A stretch of 64,000 nucleotides of DNA from Pontibacter beigongshangensis (lineage in GTDB: Bacteria; Bacteroidota; Bacteroidia; Cytophagales; Hymenobacteraceae), in assembly GCF_014332515.1 (NCBI RefSeq), contig NZ_VFSD01000003.1, positions 124,001 through 188,000 of the forward strand, in the 5' to 3' direction. Below the pieces are notes generated by a model that worked only from the letters and a program-made list of their open reading frames with translations, made no database searches and had not been told where the DNA came from. The translations under genes and the position numbers were made by a program. Position 1 is the first letter of the stretch. Each line of letters opens with the position of its first letter. Shown in pieces: positions 34,601 through 43,865 of this stretch.

Positions 34601-34642
34601 CAACAGCCCCTTAAACCCAGGTTTAAGGGGCTGTTGCTTTTT
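34601..34642 (+). terminator. Terminator after tRNA-Cys
   Basis: CAACAGCCCCTTAAAC (34601-34616) with GTTTAAGGGGCTGTTG (34621-34636), loop CCAG, then CTTTTT. Confidence 0.85.
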
Positions 34643-34819
34643 CTGCCTTTGCAGGCGCATTCCCACACAGTCGTCGCCACACGAGCGCGTATTCTCTCCG
34701 CCTTTCCTGGGGTATTCTGTTTTATCTCTTAACAGTCACCCTTTTCTGAATTTCTGCCAAACCTGTACTCTCTCTGTTTCACTTTGCCATTTTAGCGGCG
34801 GCACCAGGAGTCGCTTTTA

Positions 34820-34850
34820 CCTCCGGAGGGGCATTTTGATTCAAATAATT
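34820..34850 (+). repeat. 31-bp dispersed intergenic element, copy 9
   Basis: Head CCTCCGGAGGGGC, ATTTTG, tail ATTCAAATAATT. Confidence 0.9.
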
Positions 34851-35027
34851 GCTGGTTGCTGAAGGGTTAAAGGTCGGAATCATATTTATGGTCTTTTCTT
34901 GTTGCCGTTCTGAAAGTCGAATATCCTGAACCCGAATTAGTGGCACTTGTGGGCAGAAAGCAGCTTGCAGGCTCGTACTGGCACAAAATGCAGGAAGCTG
35001 GGCCCTTCTTTTTCCCTGCAACCTGAG

Positions 35028-35057
35028 CTCCGGAGGGGCAAAATCATTGAAATAATT
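35028..35057 (+). repeat. 31-bp dispersed intergenic element, copy 10
   Basis: Head CTCCGGAGGGGC, AAAATC, tail ATTGAAATAATT. Confidence 0.9.
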
Positions 35058-35415
35058 TCTGGAGCTATTGTATGAAAGGCGTGGCTGTTTTGGTTAAACG
35101 CACGGTGCATACATACGAAATTTTGTATAATAATCTGATCATGAGGAAGTTGTATATACAAAGCGGAATCTTCTTTATCATGCAATCTTTTGAGCCTCAA
35201 TTTCCGTAGAAGAGCCTACATCAGCAACTGGTTTAGCCAGCAGCCTAAAGCATGAACACTTCTGCGGTCACAGGGCTGCATCACGAACACAAAAAGAAAA
35301 CAGACAGCTCTTTTAGCATGATCCTAAGAGAAAGGCCAGGCCTGCGCATAGGAAAACTCCGCTCTCATTCAACACAAAGCCAGACAAACTTTAGCGTCAA
35401 CATCGATTCAGCATC

Positions 35416-38058
35416 ATGAAGATTATAGATTTACGCATTATGCGTGGGCCAAACTACTGGTCAGTTATCCATACCAAACTTATTGTTATCAAACTCGCCC
35501 TCGAAGACCTGCAGGGTACCCTCACCACTTCATTTCCTCAGCTGCCGTACCGGCTGCAGAAACTGATGCCCGGCATCAGCAGGCACAGAGCGGAAGAAGG
35601 AGAGGAGCAAACCATTTATAAAGCCATAGAACAGGGCATGCCCCTGGAGCAGGTAGTGCAGCATGTGGCGCTGGAGCTGCAGCGGCTGGCTGGCATGGAG
35701 AGCCGGTATGGGTTCTGCAAACCTGCGCAGGGAGAGGGGCTCCAGTTTGTGGTGTTTGAGTACCAGGAAGAACGTGCCGGCGAATACGCTGCCTATGCTG
35801 CCGTACGAATTGCGCAGGCGCTGGTAAAAGGGGAAAATTACAAGCTGGCACCTGATGTGGCCCGGCTCCACCAGATTCGGGAAGATGAATATTTCGGGCC
35901 CAGCACATTTTCTATTGTGTCGGAGGCCGTCAGCAGAGGTATTCCGTATATCCGCCTCAATTGCCACTCGCTCATCCAGTTAGGCTACGGAGTCAACCAG
36001 AAGCGCCTGCAGGCCACCATGACCTCCGGCACCGCCTGCTTTGCCGTAGAAATTGCCGGCGATAAAAAAGCCACCAAGGAGATGCTGGAGCAGGCCGGGG
36101 TTCCTGTAGCCAGAGGCGCCACCGTTTACTCGCAGGAGGAACTTAAAAACGTGCTGGGCTGGCTCCGGTATCCCATCGTGACCAAACCGCTCGACGGGAA
36201 CCACGGCAAGGGTGCCACCATCAACATCACCAACAGCAAAGATGCCAGCAAAGGGTTTACCGATGCCCGCCGTTTCTCAGACGGGGTGATGGTAGAGGAG
36301 TATATCGAAGGCAACGACTTCCGGCTGCTGGTGATAAACGGTAAATTTGTGGCGGCTGCCATGCGCACCCCGGCTATGATTACCGGCGACGGTTTTTCTA
36401 CCATCAAGCAGTTGGTTGACCGCGAGAACAAGGACCCGAGAAGAGGCATAGGACACGAAAAAGTTCTCACCCAGATCTCTATCGATAAACAGACGCGCCG
36501 GATCCTGCGCACCAAAGGGCTTACAGCGCAGAGTGTGCTGCCGGCAGGGGAGGTGCTCTACCTCAAAAGCACCGCCAACATCAGCACCGGCGGCACGGCC
36601 ACCGACGTAACAGACCTGGTAGACCCTTACAATATCCTGATGGCAGAGCGGATCGCCGGGTTGATCGGTCTGGACATTTGCGGCATCGATGTTATGACCA
36701 CCGATATCGCCATTCCGCTCAACGAAACCAAAGGCGCCGTGCTCGAAGTGAATGCCGCCCCTGGTTTCCGGATGCACATCTCACCAACTTATGGCCTGGC
36801 GCGTAACGTGGCAGAGCCGGTAATCGACATGCTGTTTCCGCATGGCAAGCCTTCCCGCATCCCGATTATCGCGGTAACCGGCACCAACGGTAAAACCACT
36901 ACCACGCGGCTGGTGGCGCACATGGTCCGGAGCAAAGGCTACCAGGTGGGCTACACCACCACCGATGGCATTTATATACAGGACAAGCTGCTCGAAAAAG
37001 GCGACACCACCGGCTCTTACAGCACCGAGTTCGTACTCAAGGATCCCACCGTGAACTTCGCCGTGCTGGAGTGCGCCCGTGGAGGCTTGCTGCGGTCTGG
37101 CCTCGGTTTTCAGCAATGCGATATCGGTATTGTGACCAACGTGAGCTCTGACCACCTGGGGCTGAACGATATCCATACGCTGGAGGAACTGGCCCGTGTA
37201 AAAGCGGTTATTCCGAAGAGCGTGAGCAAAGAGGGCTTCGCCATTCTGAATGCAGACGATGATCTGGTGTACGCCATGGCCAAAGAAGTGCAGTGCAGGG
37301 TCGCTTTCTTCAGCATGGACGAAAACAATCCCCGCATTCTGAAGCACATAGCCAAAGGCGGTTTAGCCGCTGTGTTTGAAAACGGTTATATCTCGATTTT
37401 TAAGAACAGCTATAAAATACGGATAGACCGTGTGGCCGATGTGCCCCTCACGTTTGGAGGCCGGGCCAGGTTTAACATCGAAAACGTGCTGGCTGCTGCA
37501 CTGGCAGGTTACATTTCGCACTTCGACATAGAAGATATTAAAACCGCCTTGCGCACCTTTATACCGTCGCCGGCTAAAACGCCGGGGCGCATGAACCTCT
37601 TCAGGTTCCCGAAATTTGAGGTGTTGGTTGACTACGCGCACAATGTGGGCGGATTAAAGGCAGTGGGTGAGTTTATGAGTGACCTGCCTGTGAGTCGGAA
37701 AATCGGAATTGTGGCGGGCGTAGGCGACAGGCGGCCGCAGGATATTTACGAACTGGGAAAAGTGGCAGGCGACGTGTTTGATGAAATCATTATCAGGCTC
37801 GACAATGATCTGCGCGGCAAAACCCCGGAAGAAATAGTGAACCAGCTAATGCTGGGCATAGAAGAAGTGGCAGCGCATAAACCCGTGAAGGTAATACCCG
37901 AAGAGATGCGCGCCATTGCCTACGCCCTGGAAAATGCCGAAGAGGGGGCTATGATCGCCATCTTTACGGAAGATGTGGCCGAGTCGGTAAAAATGGTGGA
38001 GAACTTTAAAGTGCTGGAAGACCGGAAAGAGTTTATAGAGCAGGATGTAGCTTCCTGA
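35416..38058 (+). CDS. cphA: Cyanophycin synthetase
   Basis: 880 residues, the normal CphA length. An N-terminal domain (about 1-210), an ATP-grasp domain (about 215-475: YPIVTKPLDGNHGKGATINI, MVEEYIEGNDFRLLVINGK, VLEVNAAPGFRMH) and a Mur-ligase-like domain (about 490-880: VTGTNGKTTTTRLV, NVSSDHLGLNDI, FEVLVDYAHNVGG) are all present. It polymerises Asp and Arg into multi-L-arginyl-poly-L-aspartate, a nitrogen store. No cyanophycinase or isoaspartyl dipeptidase gene is next to it. Followed by its own terminator. Confidence 0.95.
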   Translation: MKIIDLRIMRGPNYWSVIHTKLIVIKLALEDLQGTLTTSFPQLPYRLQKLMPGISRHRAEEGEEQTIYKAIEQGMPLEQVVQHVALELQRLAGMESRYGFCKPAQGEGLQFVVFEYQEERAGEYAAYAAVRIAQALVKGENYKLAPDVARLHQIREDEYFGPSTFSIVSEAVSRGIPYIRLNCHSLIQLGYGVNQKRLQATMTSGTACFAVEIAGDKKATKEMLEQAGVPVARGATVYSQEELKNVLGWLRYPIVTKPLDGNHGKGATINITNSKDASKGFTDARRFSDGVMVEEYIEGNDFRLLVINGKFVAAAMRTPAMITGDGFSTIKQLVDRENKDPRRGIGHEKVLTQISIDKQTRRILRTKGLTAQSVLPAGEVLYLKSTANISTGGTATDVTDLVDPYNILMAERIAGLIGLDICGIDVMTTDIAIPLNETKGAVLEVNAAPGFRMHISPTYGLARNVAEPVIDMLFPHGKPSRIPIIAVTGTNGKTTTTRLVAHMVRSKGYQVGYTTTDGIYIQDKLLEKGDTTGSYSTEFVLKDPTVNFAVLECARGGLLRSGLGFQQCDIGIVTNVSSDHLGLNDIHTLEELARVKAVIPKSVSKEGFAILNADDDLVYAMAKEVQCRVAFFSMDENNPRILKHIAKGGLAAVFENGYISIFKNSYKIRIDRVADVPLTFGGRARFNIENVLAAALAGYISHFDIEDIKTALRTFIPSPAKTPGRMNLFRFPKFEVLVDYAHNVGGLKAVGEFMSDLPVSRKIGIVAGVGDRRPQDIYELGKVAGDVFDEIIIRLDNDLRGKTPEEIVNQLMLGIEEVAAHKPVKVIPEEMRAIAYALENAEEGAMIAIFTEDVAESVKMVENFKVLEDRKEFIEQDVAS

Positions 38059-38092
38059 CTCCCGAAAATATCAATGTGAATGATGGACTAAG

Positions 38093-38119
38093 GCCCCTTC
38101 CGATGGAATGGGCTTTTTT
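38093..38119 (+). terminator. Intrinsic terminator of cphA
   Basis: GCCCCTTCC (38093-38101), loop GAT, GGAATGGGC (38105-38113), then T6; one C-T mismatch in the stem. Confidence 0.7.
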
Positions 38120-38272
38120 AGTTTCTGCCTGCCTTTTTTCAGAGATTTAAACACGGGGCTCAACCAAATAGTACTTAAAGCCAGAACAAGACCTGTGAAA
38201 TTATTAACAGATGTTCCGCACCAGTTAACCAAAAGCACTGACAGGGTAACACCCCCATAAAGAGCAGCAGAA

Positions 38273-38303
38273 CCTCCGAAGGGGCTTTTTTATTCAAATA
38301 ATT
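38273..38303 (+). repeat. 31-bp dispersed intergenic element, copy 11
   Basis: Head CCTCCGAAGGGGC, tail ATTCAAATAATT; preceded by GAGCAGCAGAA. The following 48 bp (to about 38351) are also shared with copy 16. Confidence 0.9.
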
Positions 38304-38394
38304 GCCCGAAAGGAAGCTATTGAGCAAGGTGCGTAACCTCAGGAATGAAGTATAGTGGAGGTAACTCAAGATGATGGCTTTATCGTTTGCCACT

Positions 38395-38440
38395 AACCAA
38401 TACGGCCTCTGTTCCTGAAGAAACAGAGGCCGTATTGGTT
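38395..38440. terminator. Strong bidirectional terminator
   Basis: AACCAATACGGCCTCTGTT (38395-38413) and its perfect complement at 38422-38440, loop 8 nt. It ends the minus-strand gene whose stop is at 38476. Confidence 0.8.
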
Positions 38441-38475
38441 ATCGTGAAAGTGTGTTCAGTGCCTGAACCAGGAAG

Positions 38476-39417
38476 CTATTTCAGCACAAAAGAGGTTCTC
38501 CCGATCATAAAGCCATCGGCATACAGCTCTATGGTGTGCTCTCCTTTTTTGTACTCAGCCTCTTTGTCGTACACAAAGCTCAGTTCCTGCTGGGTGTTGT
38601 CGAACACGAAATCGCGTTTGGCCGTGTAGTACATGTCTTTCTCATCTATCTGGAAAGAGCCGGAGCCGGTGCTGAGGTTATACAGGGCAGCACCATCAGG
38701 CTCGATCATGCGCATATAAACTGTTTTAGGCTCTTTTGGGGCTACATCGTTTTTAGCCAGCCTAAAAGCAATCCGGATTTTGTCTACCTGCCTGGTCCTG
38801 AACTCGTTAGACTTGTTGTCTTTGTCTTTTCCGCGCTGGTTTATAATATTTACGGCAATGTCCTGGGCTTCCAGCCGGGAGGCCAGTTTTACTTTCTCGG
38901 TAAGATTCTGGTTTGTCGATTTAAAGGTGGTAAGGCTGTCGCTGAGTTTGTTCTGGGTCGTTTTGAGGGTGGTGTTTTCAGTAAACAGCACCTCGTTTTC
39001 TTTTTTAAGGTTGGCTATTTCCTGGTCTTTCACCTTTAGCTGCTTTTCAAAATTGCCGGCCCGCTCCCTGAACCTGCGTTGGTCGGCCAGGGTAAAACTG
39101 CTTTTCCGGAAGCCGCGTAACTGGTTCAGGTCTGCCATGATCACGGTGATGCGGGCTTCGAGCGAATCGTTTTCGAGGCCCATCGCCTGCAGTTCCTGGC
39201 TTTGCCGCTCAAAGTCAGATTTCAGGGCTTCGTATACTTTTATCTGATTCTCGAGTTCACTGTTTTTTATGCGTATAACTTCTGCCTGCTCCTCCGTTTT
39301 TTCTTTTTTCTGGTAGTTACTGTAGAGCAGAATACCGTTAATACTAACAAGGATGACGAAAAGTCCGCCAATCAGCAGCTTTCTGTTACCTCTGTTTTCA
39401 GGAGTGTTAGTTGCCAT
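38476..39417 (-). CDS. Membrane-anchored coiled-coil protein of unknown function
   Basis: 313 residues. One transmembrane helix (about 13-33, KLLIGGLFVILVSINGILLY), a long coiled coil (about 38-165, rich in Glu, Lys, Gln and Leu) and a beta-rich C-terminal domain (about 195-313: IRIAFRLAKNDVAPKEPKTVYMRMIEPDGAALYN ... HTIELYADGFMIGRTSFVLK). I do not recognise a named family, but the layout is common in Bacteroidota envelope proteins. No lipobox. Probably periplasm-facing; single gene with its own terminator. Confidence 0.75.
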   Translation of the reverse strand: MATNTPENRGNRKLLIGGLFVILVSINGILLYSNYQKKEKTEEQAEVIRIKNSELENQIKVYEALKSDFERQSQELQAMGLENDSLEARITVIMADLNQLRGFRKSSFTLADQRRFRERAGNFEKQLKVKDQEIANLKKENEVLFTENTTLKTTQNKLSDSLTTFKSTNQNLTEKVKLASRLEAQDIAVNIINQRGKDKDNKSNEFRTRQVDKIRIAFRLAKNDVAPKEPKTVYMRMIEPDGAALYNLSTGSGSFQIDEKDMYYTAKRDFVFDNTQQELSFVYDKEAEYKKGEHTIELYADGFMIGRTSFVLK

Positions 39418-39529
39418 AGAAAATGGTTTAAGTTGTATGTAAAGCTGAGGTAAAATTAAGGATTTTTAGATTGTCTGCGGCATTGAGCAAGTATCAAATA
39501 TACGAGATTAGCTTTATTAAATATATATC

Positions 39530-40117
39530 ATGACACAAGAATTTAACGCCACATACTGGCAGAACCGCTATAAGGTTGCGCAAACTGGCTGGGATACTGC
39601 CAGAATAACGACACCGCTCAAAGAATATTTTGATCAGCTTACAGATAAGAATTTGCGCATACTTATTCCTGGTTGTGGAAATGGCTGGGAGGCCGAATAT
39701 TTGTTCAGGGCCGGGTTCCGGAATATTATCCTGGCAGATTTTGCCGGGGCGCCGCTGCAGAACTTTGCTGCCCGTGTGCCCGATTTTCCGAAGGAGCAGC
39801 TCCTGCAGCAGGACTTTTTTGAGCTGCAGGGGCAGTACGACCTGATCGTGGAGCAGACTTTCTTTTGTGCCCTGGCGCCAGCCCTGCGGCCTGCCTACGC
39901 CAAAAAATGCGCCGACCTGCTGATGCCGCGTGGTAAACTTGTCGGCGTATTATTCGATACGCAGTTTGAGCAACCGGGCCCGCCTTTTGGCGGCGACCGG
40001 GAAGAGTACCGCAGCTATTTTGCTACCTATTTCAAATTTCTGCATTTTGAGCGGGCCTACAACTCTATTCCGCCGCGGCAGGGGAAAGAGCTGTTTATTT
40101 GTCTGCAAAAGCTGTAA
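39530..40117 (+). CDS. TPMT-family SAM-dependent methyltransferase
   Basis: 195 residues. N-terminal WQNRYKVAQTGWDTAR and SAM-binding motif ILIPGCGNGWEAEYLF (about 43-58), then DLIVEQTFFCALAP and GVLFDTQFEQPGPPFGG. These are the signatures of the thiopurine S-methyltransferase family, which includes the plant halide/thiol methyltransferases. The substrate could be a halide, thiol or thiocyanate; it cannot be told from sequence. Isolated gene. Confidence 0.88.
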   Translation: MTQEFNATYWQNRYKVAQTGWDTARITTPLKEYFDQLTDKNLRILIPGCGNGWEAEYLFRAGFRNIILADFAGAPLQNFAARVPDFPKEQLLQQDFFELQGQYDLIVEQTFFCALAPALRPAYAKKCADLLMPRGKLVGVLFDTQFEQPGPPFGGDREEYRSYFATYFKFLHFERAYNSIPPRQGKELFICLQKL

Positions 40118-40366
40118 GTGCCTGTTTGATAGGTTTGCAGACCCATTTTTGAAGCTTAGCTAATTAGAAGTTAGAAATTAAAAAATTCTAGGTCCTTACA
40201 AAGATGCTTCCTGATAGCCATAAAAGCTTTCTTAGCTGCTGTATCATTTTTAGTTACTCAAAATATTCTGAGGACTTTACTTACTTTGTACCTTTACCCC
40301 TGTCAGCAGAACCAGGCGGGCACCCTACAGTCCATTCATTCATATAGTAATTCTGTCATTACACTT

Positions 40367-41176
40367 ATGTTCCAAATACCAAAGCTAAAGCATACCACCT
40401 CCGGAAACTTTTTCCTGCTGGCGGGCCCTTGCGCCATCGAAGGCGAGGAAATGGCCCTGCAGATAGCAGAGCGCCTGAAAGAGATAACCGACAAGCTCCG
40501 GATTCCGCTTGTATTTAAAGGCTCCTACCGCAAAGCCAACCGCTCCCGCCTCGACTCTTTTCAGGGAATTGGCGACGAAAAGGCCCTGCGGATTCTGCAG
40601 AAAGTAGGGGAGACGTTCGAGGTGCCCACCGTAACCGATATTCATGAAACCCAAGAAGCCGCCATGGCTGCCGCTTATGTGGATGTGCTCCAGATTCCAG
40701 CCTTCCTGTGCCGCCAGACCGACCTGCTGATAGCTGCCGCTGAAACAGGAAAAGTAGTGAACATCAAGAAAGGCCAGTTCCTATCGGGTGCCGCCATGCG
40801 TTTTGCAGTAGACAAAGTAAGGGAGTCTGGCAACGAGAAGATAATTCTGACGGATCGTGGCAACAGCTTCGGCTACTCCGACCTGGTCGTGGATTTCCGT
40901 AACCTGCCCGAAATGCAGGCCAACCAGGTACCCGTGGTGATGGATGTGACGCACTCGCTGCAGCAGCCCAACCAGAGCTCCGGCGTAACCGGCGGCAAAC
41001 CCGCCCTGATCGAAACCATCGCCAAAGCCGCCATTGCCGTAGGAGCCGACGGCCTGTTCATCGAAACGCACCCACAACCCAGCATCGCCAAATCAGACGG
41101 CGCCAACATGCTGCCCCTCGACCAGTTGGAAGGATTGCTGCAAAAGCTCATCCGTATCAGGCAGGCCATCCTGTAA
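40367..41176 (+). CDS. kdsA: 3-deoxy-8-phosphooctulonate synthase (KDO8P synthase)
   Basis: 269 residues from the ATG at 40367, chosen because it gives the standard KdsA N-terminus; the open frame runs 27 codons further upstream to an ATG at 40286, without family similarity. Motifs: LLAGPCAIEGEEMA, FKGSYRKANRSRLDSFQGIG, PTVTDIHE, DVLQIPAFLCRQTDLL, NIKKGQFLS, LTDRGNSFGYSDLVVD, DVTHSLQQPN, ETHPQPSIAKSDGANMLPL. It condenses arabinose-5-phosphate with phosphoenolpyruvate for lipopolysaccharide KDO. No other kds or lpx gene adjoins it. Confidence 0.95.
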   Translation: MFQIPKLKHTTSGNFFLLAGPCAIEGEEMALQIAERLKEITDKLRIPLVFKGSYRKANRSRLDSFQGIGDEKALRILQKVGETFEVPTVTDIHETQEAAMAAAYVDVLQIPAFLCRQTDLLIAAAETGKVVNIKKGQFLSGAAMRFAVDKVRESGNEKIILTDRGNSFGYSDLVVDFRNLPEMQANQVPVVMDVTHSLQQPNQSSGVTGGKPALIETIAKAAIAVGADGLFIETHPQPSIAKSDGANMLPLDQLEGLLQKLIRIRQAIL

Positions 41177-41575
41177 GGTAGAAAGTTAGGAGTTTTGAAG
41201 GTTTAGGGAGTGAGAAATAAGATCATTCCCGTTACCTCAGCCCTCTTGGCTGATCAGGACCTCAAGCTACCAGCAGCAGGATTTAATGTGCTTATGTGCT
41301 AATTTTCCTCTATTTAAGAATGAACTGATTGGAAGGTTTGAGTTCTGCAGAAGATAAAAAGAGGATAGAAATCAAAAATGGTACTGACTTTATTACCATT
41401 CCTTATGAGGTTAAGAAACTCTGTAAATTCTTGGGGTAGGGTCCCTATAAGATGAGCTCCGGAGGGCCATTTTTATTTAAATAATTTTGATGGCGAGTAG
41501 GATGCCTGGCAAAGAATCCTGTTAATCCATCCATCCTGAAAATCCTGATTCTGGCAATTTTTATTCAGGCAACTA
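41177..41575. other. Intergenic region with element and AATCCTG-type repeat
   Basis: Contains element copy 12 and a degenerate CCTGTTAATCC / CCTGAAAATCCTG stretch at 41519-41558. A 37-codon open stretch (about 41331-41441) encodes KRIEIKNGTDFITIPYEV-like sequence without a proper start; it could be a gene remnant. Confidence 0.55.
41457..41486 (+). repeat. 31-bp dispersed intergenic element, copy 12
   Basis: Head CTCCGGAGGGCC, ATTTTT, tail ATTTAAATAATT. Confidence 0.9.
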
Positions 41576-42361
41576 TCAAAAGCTCAGCGTGAAATGCTCC
41601 TTTGGTTGCGTGTTGCGGAAAAATACCAGCCCGATAAAGAAGAGATCCACCGACTGGTGCACCTGCGGGTGCTTTTTGATGTCCTGCCAGGCCTGTTTCA
41701 TCTCTCCGGACCAATACAGGTCGTCGATCACAAACACGCTGTGCTCGTGGTGCTTTTGCAGGCAGGCCTCGAAGTAGCGCATGGTGGGCTCATAGCGGTG
41801 GTTCCCATCGAAGAAAGCGAAATCAAGGCTGTCGATTTGCTGGAGTTGCTGCTGCAGGGTTTCATCGAGGTTGCCGAGCACAAGTTGCACATGTGCCAGG
41901 CCCAGTAAGTTTAGGTTTTGCTGAGCGGCAGCAGCAATAGCCGGGCAACCTTCGAACGTGTAGAGGCTGGCTTGTTTCCGAGCCTCGGCCAGGTAAGAGG
42001 TGGTAATGCCGAGCGAGGTGCCGAGGTCGAAAATGGTTTTGGGCTGAAAGTGGTTCACCAGCCGGTAGAGCAGCTGCCCGTATTTGGCGGGCTTGGCCGA
42101 GGTGCGGGCAATGTCCTTTATTTTGCGTTCCTTTTTAAGCCCGGCTCTGGAGCCCGCCCCAAAATCTGTTACCTGTAGCTTTTGGTCGCTTTCCAGGAGT
42201 TGCTGCCGCAGGGTTTCTACCCGCTCGTTAGCCACAAAATGCCCGTCATGCAGGATTACGTTGTGGTAAAGGTCAAAAACAAAAGGGGAATGAACACCAT
42301 GTAATTTAAAGGCCCGAAGCCGGTAGAGCAGGTATTCAGCAGCTAATCGAAAAGGAAGCAC
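41576..42361 (-). CDS. Class I SAM-dependent (O-)methyltransferase
   Basis: 261 residues. SAM-binding region FDLGTSLGITTSYLAEARKQASLYTFEGCPAIAAAA (about 113-148), acidic DFAFFDGNHRYEPTMRYFE (about 182-200) and VFVIDDLYWSGEMKQAW resemble catechol-type O-methyltransferases. The N-terminal part (LHGVHSPFVFDLYHNVI) is typical of a Bacteroidota-specific group of these proteins. Substrate unknown. Isolated on the minus strand between kdsA and apaG. Confidence 0.82.
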   Translation of the reverse strand: MLPFRLAAEYLLYRLRAFKLHGVHSPFVFDLYHNVILHDGHFVANERVETLRQQLLESDQKLQVTDFGAGSRAGLKKERKIKDIARTSAKPAKYGQLLYRLVNHFQPKTIFDLGTSLGITTSYLAEARKQASLYTFEGCPAIAAAAQQNLNLLGLAHVQLVLGNLDETLQQQLQQIDSLDFAFFDGNHRYEPTMRYFEACLQKHHEHSVFVIDDLYWSGEMKQAWQDIKKHPQVHQSVDLFFIGLVFFRNTQPKEHFTLSF

Positions 42362-42509
42362 TTTTTCTTTCTGGGATTTAAGACTTTTTTTGAGTTAAAA
42401 GTTAAATTTATGAGTTGAATTTGCTGTGTGCAGAATCTTCAACAGAACACTTTAACAATCAACAACCGGCAATCAGGTTTTTCTAACGGAATTAGCCTGC
42501 CGGAGGCAC

Positions 42510-42896
42510 CTAATTAAGCTTGTAAGGCACGATGAGTGTAAAATCGGGGATGGTGACATGGAACTGCTTGCCATCTACGAGGCGCTCCATCAGGTAAGTG
42601 CCACGCATTTTGCCCATGCCCGTTTTCAGGTTGCAGCCCGACACATATTCATGCGATTCGCCCGGCTCCAGAGTCGGCTGCTGGCCCACTACACCTTCTC
42701 CCTCCACTTCCCGTACAACACCTGCAGAGTCGTGGATAAACCAGTGCCTCCGGAGCAGCTTTACCGTGAATTCGCTGTTGTTTTCTATACTGATCTTATA
42801 GGCAAAAACATAGTGCTGCTGAACCGGACTGGAATAATCCGGAAGGTAATTGGTGGTAACCGTCACTTTAACGCCTTCTGTTGTTTTTGCATCCAT
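42510..42896 (-). CDS. apaG: ApaG family protein
   Basis: 128 residues covering a complete ApaG/DUF525 domain: VTVTTNYLPDYSSP, FAYKISIENNSEFTVKLLRRHWFIHDSAG, VEGEGVVGQQPTLEPGESHEYVSGCNLKTGMGKMRGTY. The family is a fibronectin-III-like fold linked to Co/Mg resistance in enterobacteria; the molecular role is unclear. It is divergent from ung. Confidence 0.93.
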   Translation of the reverse strand: MDAKTTEGVKVTVTTNYLPDYSSPVQQHYVFAYKISIENNSEFTVKLLRRHWFIHDSAGVVREVEGEGVVGQQPTLEPGESHEYVSGCNLKTGMGKMRGTYLMERLVDGKQFHVTIPDFTLIVPYKLN

Positions 42897-42994
42897 GTTT
42901 AGAGTTTTTTGTATACTTGGAACCGTTTCTGGCTGTAATCAGCAGAAAAAAAGCTCAAGAATTTTAAATCGCAACCCACCATTCGAACCAACTC

Positions 42995-43657
42995 ATGACT
43001 GTAAAGATAGAAGAAAGCTGGCAGAAAGTGCTACAAGATGAATTTGAAAAGCCATATTTCAAGGAGCTTGTCACTTTTGTTAAAGACGAGTACACCTCCC
43101 AAAAAGTTTATCCGCCGGGTAACCAGATCTTCCATGCCTTCGAGATGTGCCCCTTCGACCAGGTAAAGGTAGTCATTCTTGGGCAGGACCCCTACCACGG
43201 CCCTAACCAAGCCAACGGCCTGGCTTTTTCAGTGAAAGACGAAGTCCGGATGCCACCTTCGCTGATCAACATCTTCAAAGAAATTAAAAGCGACCTGGGC
43301 AAAGACCTGCCTGCCACCGGCAACCTGGAGCGCTGGGCGCAGCAGGGCGTGCTGCTCCTCAATGCCACCCTCACGGTGCGGGCTGGCGCTGCGGGCTCTC
43401 ACCAGAAAAAGGGCTGGGAGCAGTTTACTGATGCCGTGGTGCAGAAGGTAAATGAACTGAAAGAGAACGTGGTGTTTATGCTCTGGGGAGCGTACGCCCA
43501 GAAGAAAGGAGCCATCATTGATGCCGGCAAACACCTGGTGCTGCAGTCAGCACATCCCTCGCCGTTTGCCGCCGACAGGGGCTTTTTCGGTAATCGCCAC
43601 TTCAGCAAAGCCAACGCCTACCTGGAGTCTAAAGGCAAGGAGCCGATTGATTGGTAG
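42995..43657 (+). CDS. ung: Uracil-DNA glycosylase, family 1
   Basis: 220 residues. Water-activating motif GQDPYHG with Asp65, LLLNATLTVRAGAAGSH, VVFMLWGAYAQKKG and the HPSPFAADRGFFGNRHFSKAN loop with catalytic His are all intact. It removes uracil from DNA in base-excision repair. Divergent from apaG with about 100 bp between. Confidence 0.97.
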   Translation: MTVKIEESWQKVLQDEFEKPYFKELVTFVKDEYTSQKVYPPGNQIFHAFEMCPFDQVKVVILGQDPYHGPNQANGLAFSVKDEVRMPPSLINIFKEIKSDLGKDLPATGNLERWAQQGVLLLNATLTVRAGAAGSHQKKGWEQFTDAVVQKVNELKENVVFMLWGAYAQKKGAIIDAGKHLVLQSAHPSPFAADRGFFGNRHFSKANAYLESKGKEPIDW

Positions 43658-43801
43658 GTTTTTGTCAGAATAAGGATTTTAAGGATTTACAGTATGTTCT
43701 TTGGCCATTGTCATATGCTTCTCGCTCACAAAATCCTTTTTGGATGACAACGTGGAAAGGCTCTGGTGTCCTTGCAACCATTAACAACTAACCAGCAACC
43801 A

Positions 43802-43831
43802 AATTATTTCAATAAAAATGGCCCTCCGGAG
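43802..43831 (-). repeat. 31-bp dispersed intergenic element, copy 13
   Basis: Minus orientation: head CTCCGGAGGGCC, ATTTTT, tail ATTGAAATAATT. Its CAG flank appears as TTCTGCTGCTGCC on the plus strand. It follows the end of the minus-strand gene at 43866. Confidence 0.88.
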
Positions 43832-43865
43832 TTCCTGAACCCTTCTGCTGCTGCCACAGGTGCGC

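Larger units (their letters stand above)
34643..35415. other. Intergenic region with two dispersed elements
   Basis: Contains element copies 9 and 10 about 210 bp apart. No credible gene; the longest frame (80 codons, minus) runs through both elements. No promoter matching the Bacteroidota consensus was found before cphA. Confidence 0.6.
38059..38475. other. Intergenic region between convergent genes
   Basis: Holds the cphA terminator, element copy 11 with an extended downstream homology to copy 16, and the strong terminator of the minus-strand gene at 38476. No gene. Confidence 0.7.

Noticed and set aside
34779..35021. 80-codon minus-strand frame before cphA
   Set aside because: It passes through a copy of the dispersed element; no protein features.
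41331..41441. Short open stretch encoding KRIEIKNGTDFITIPYEV-like sequence
   Set aside because: No proper start and too short; at most a gene remnant.
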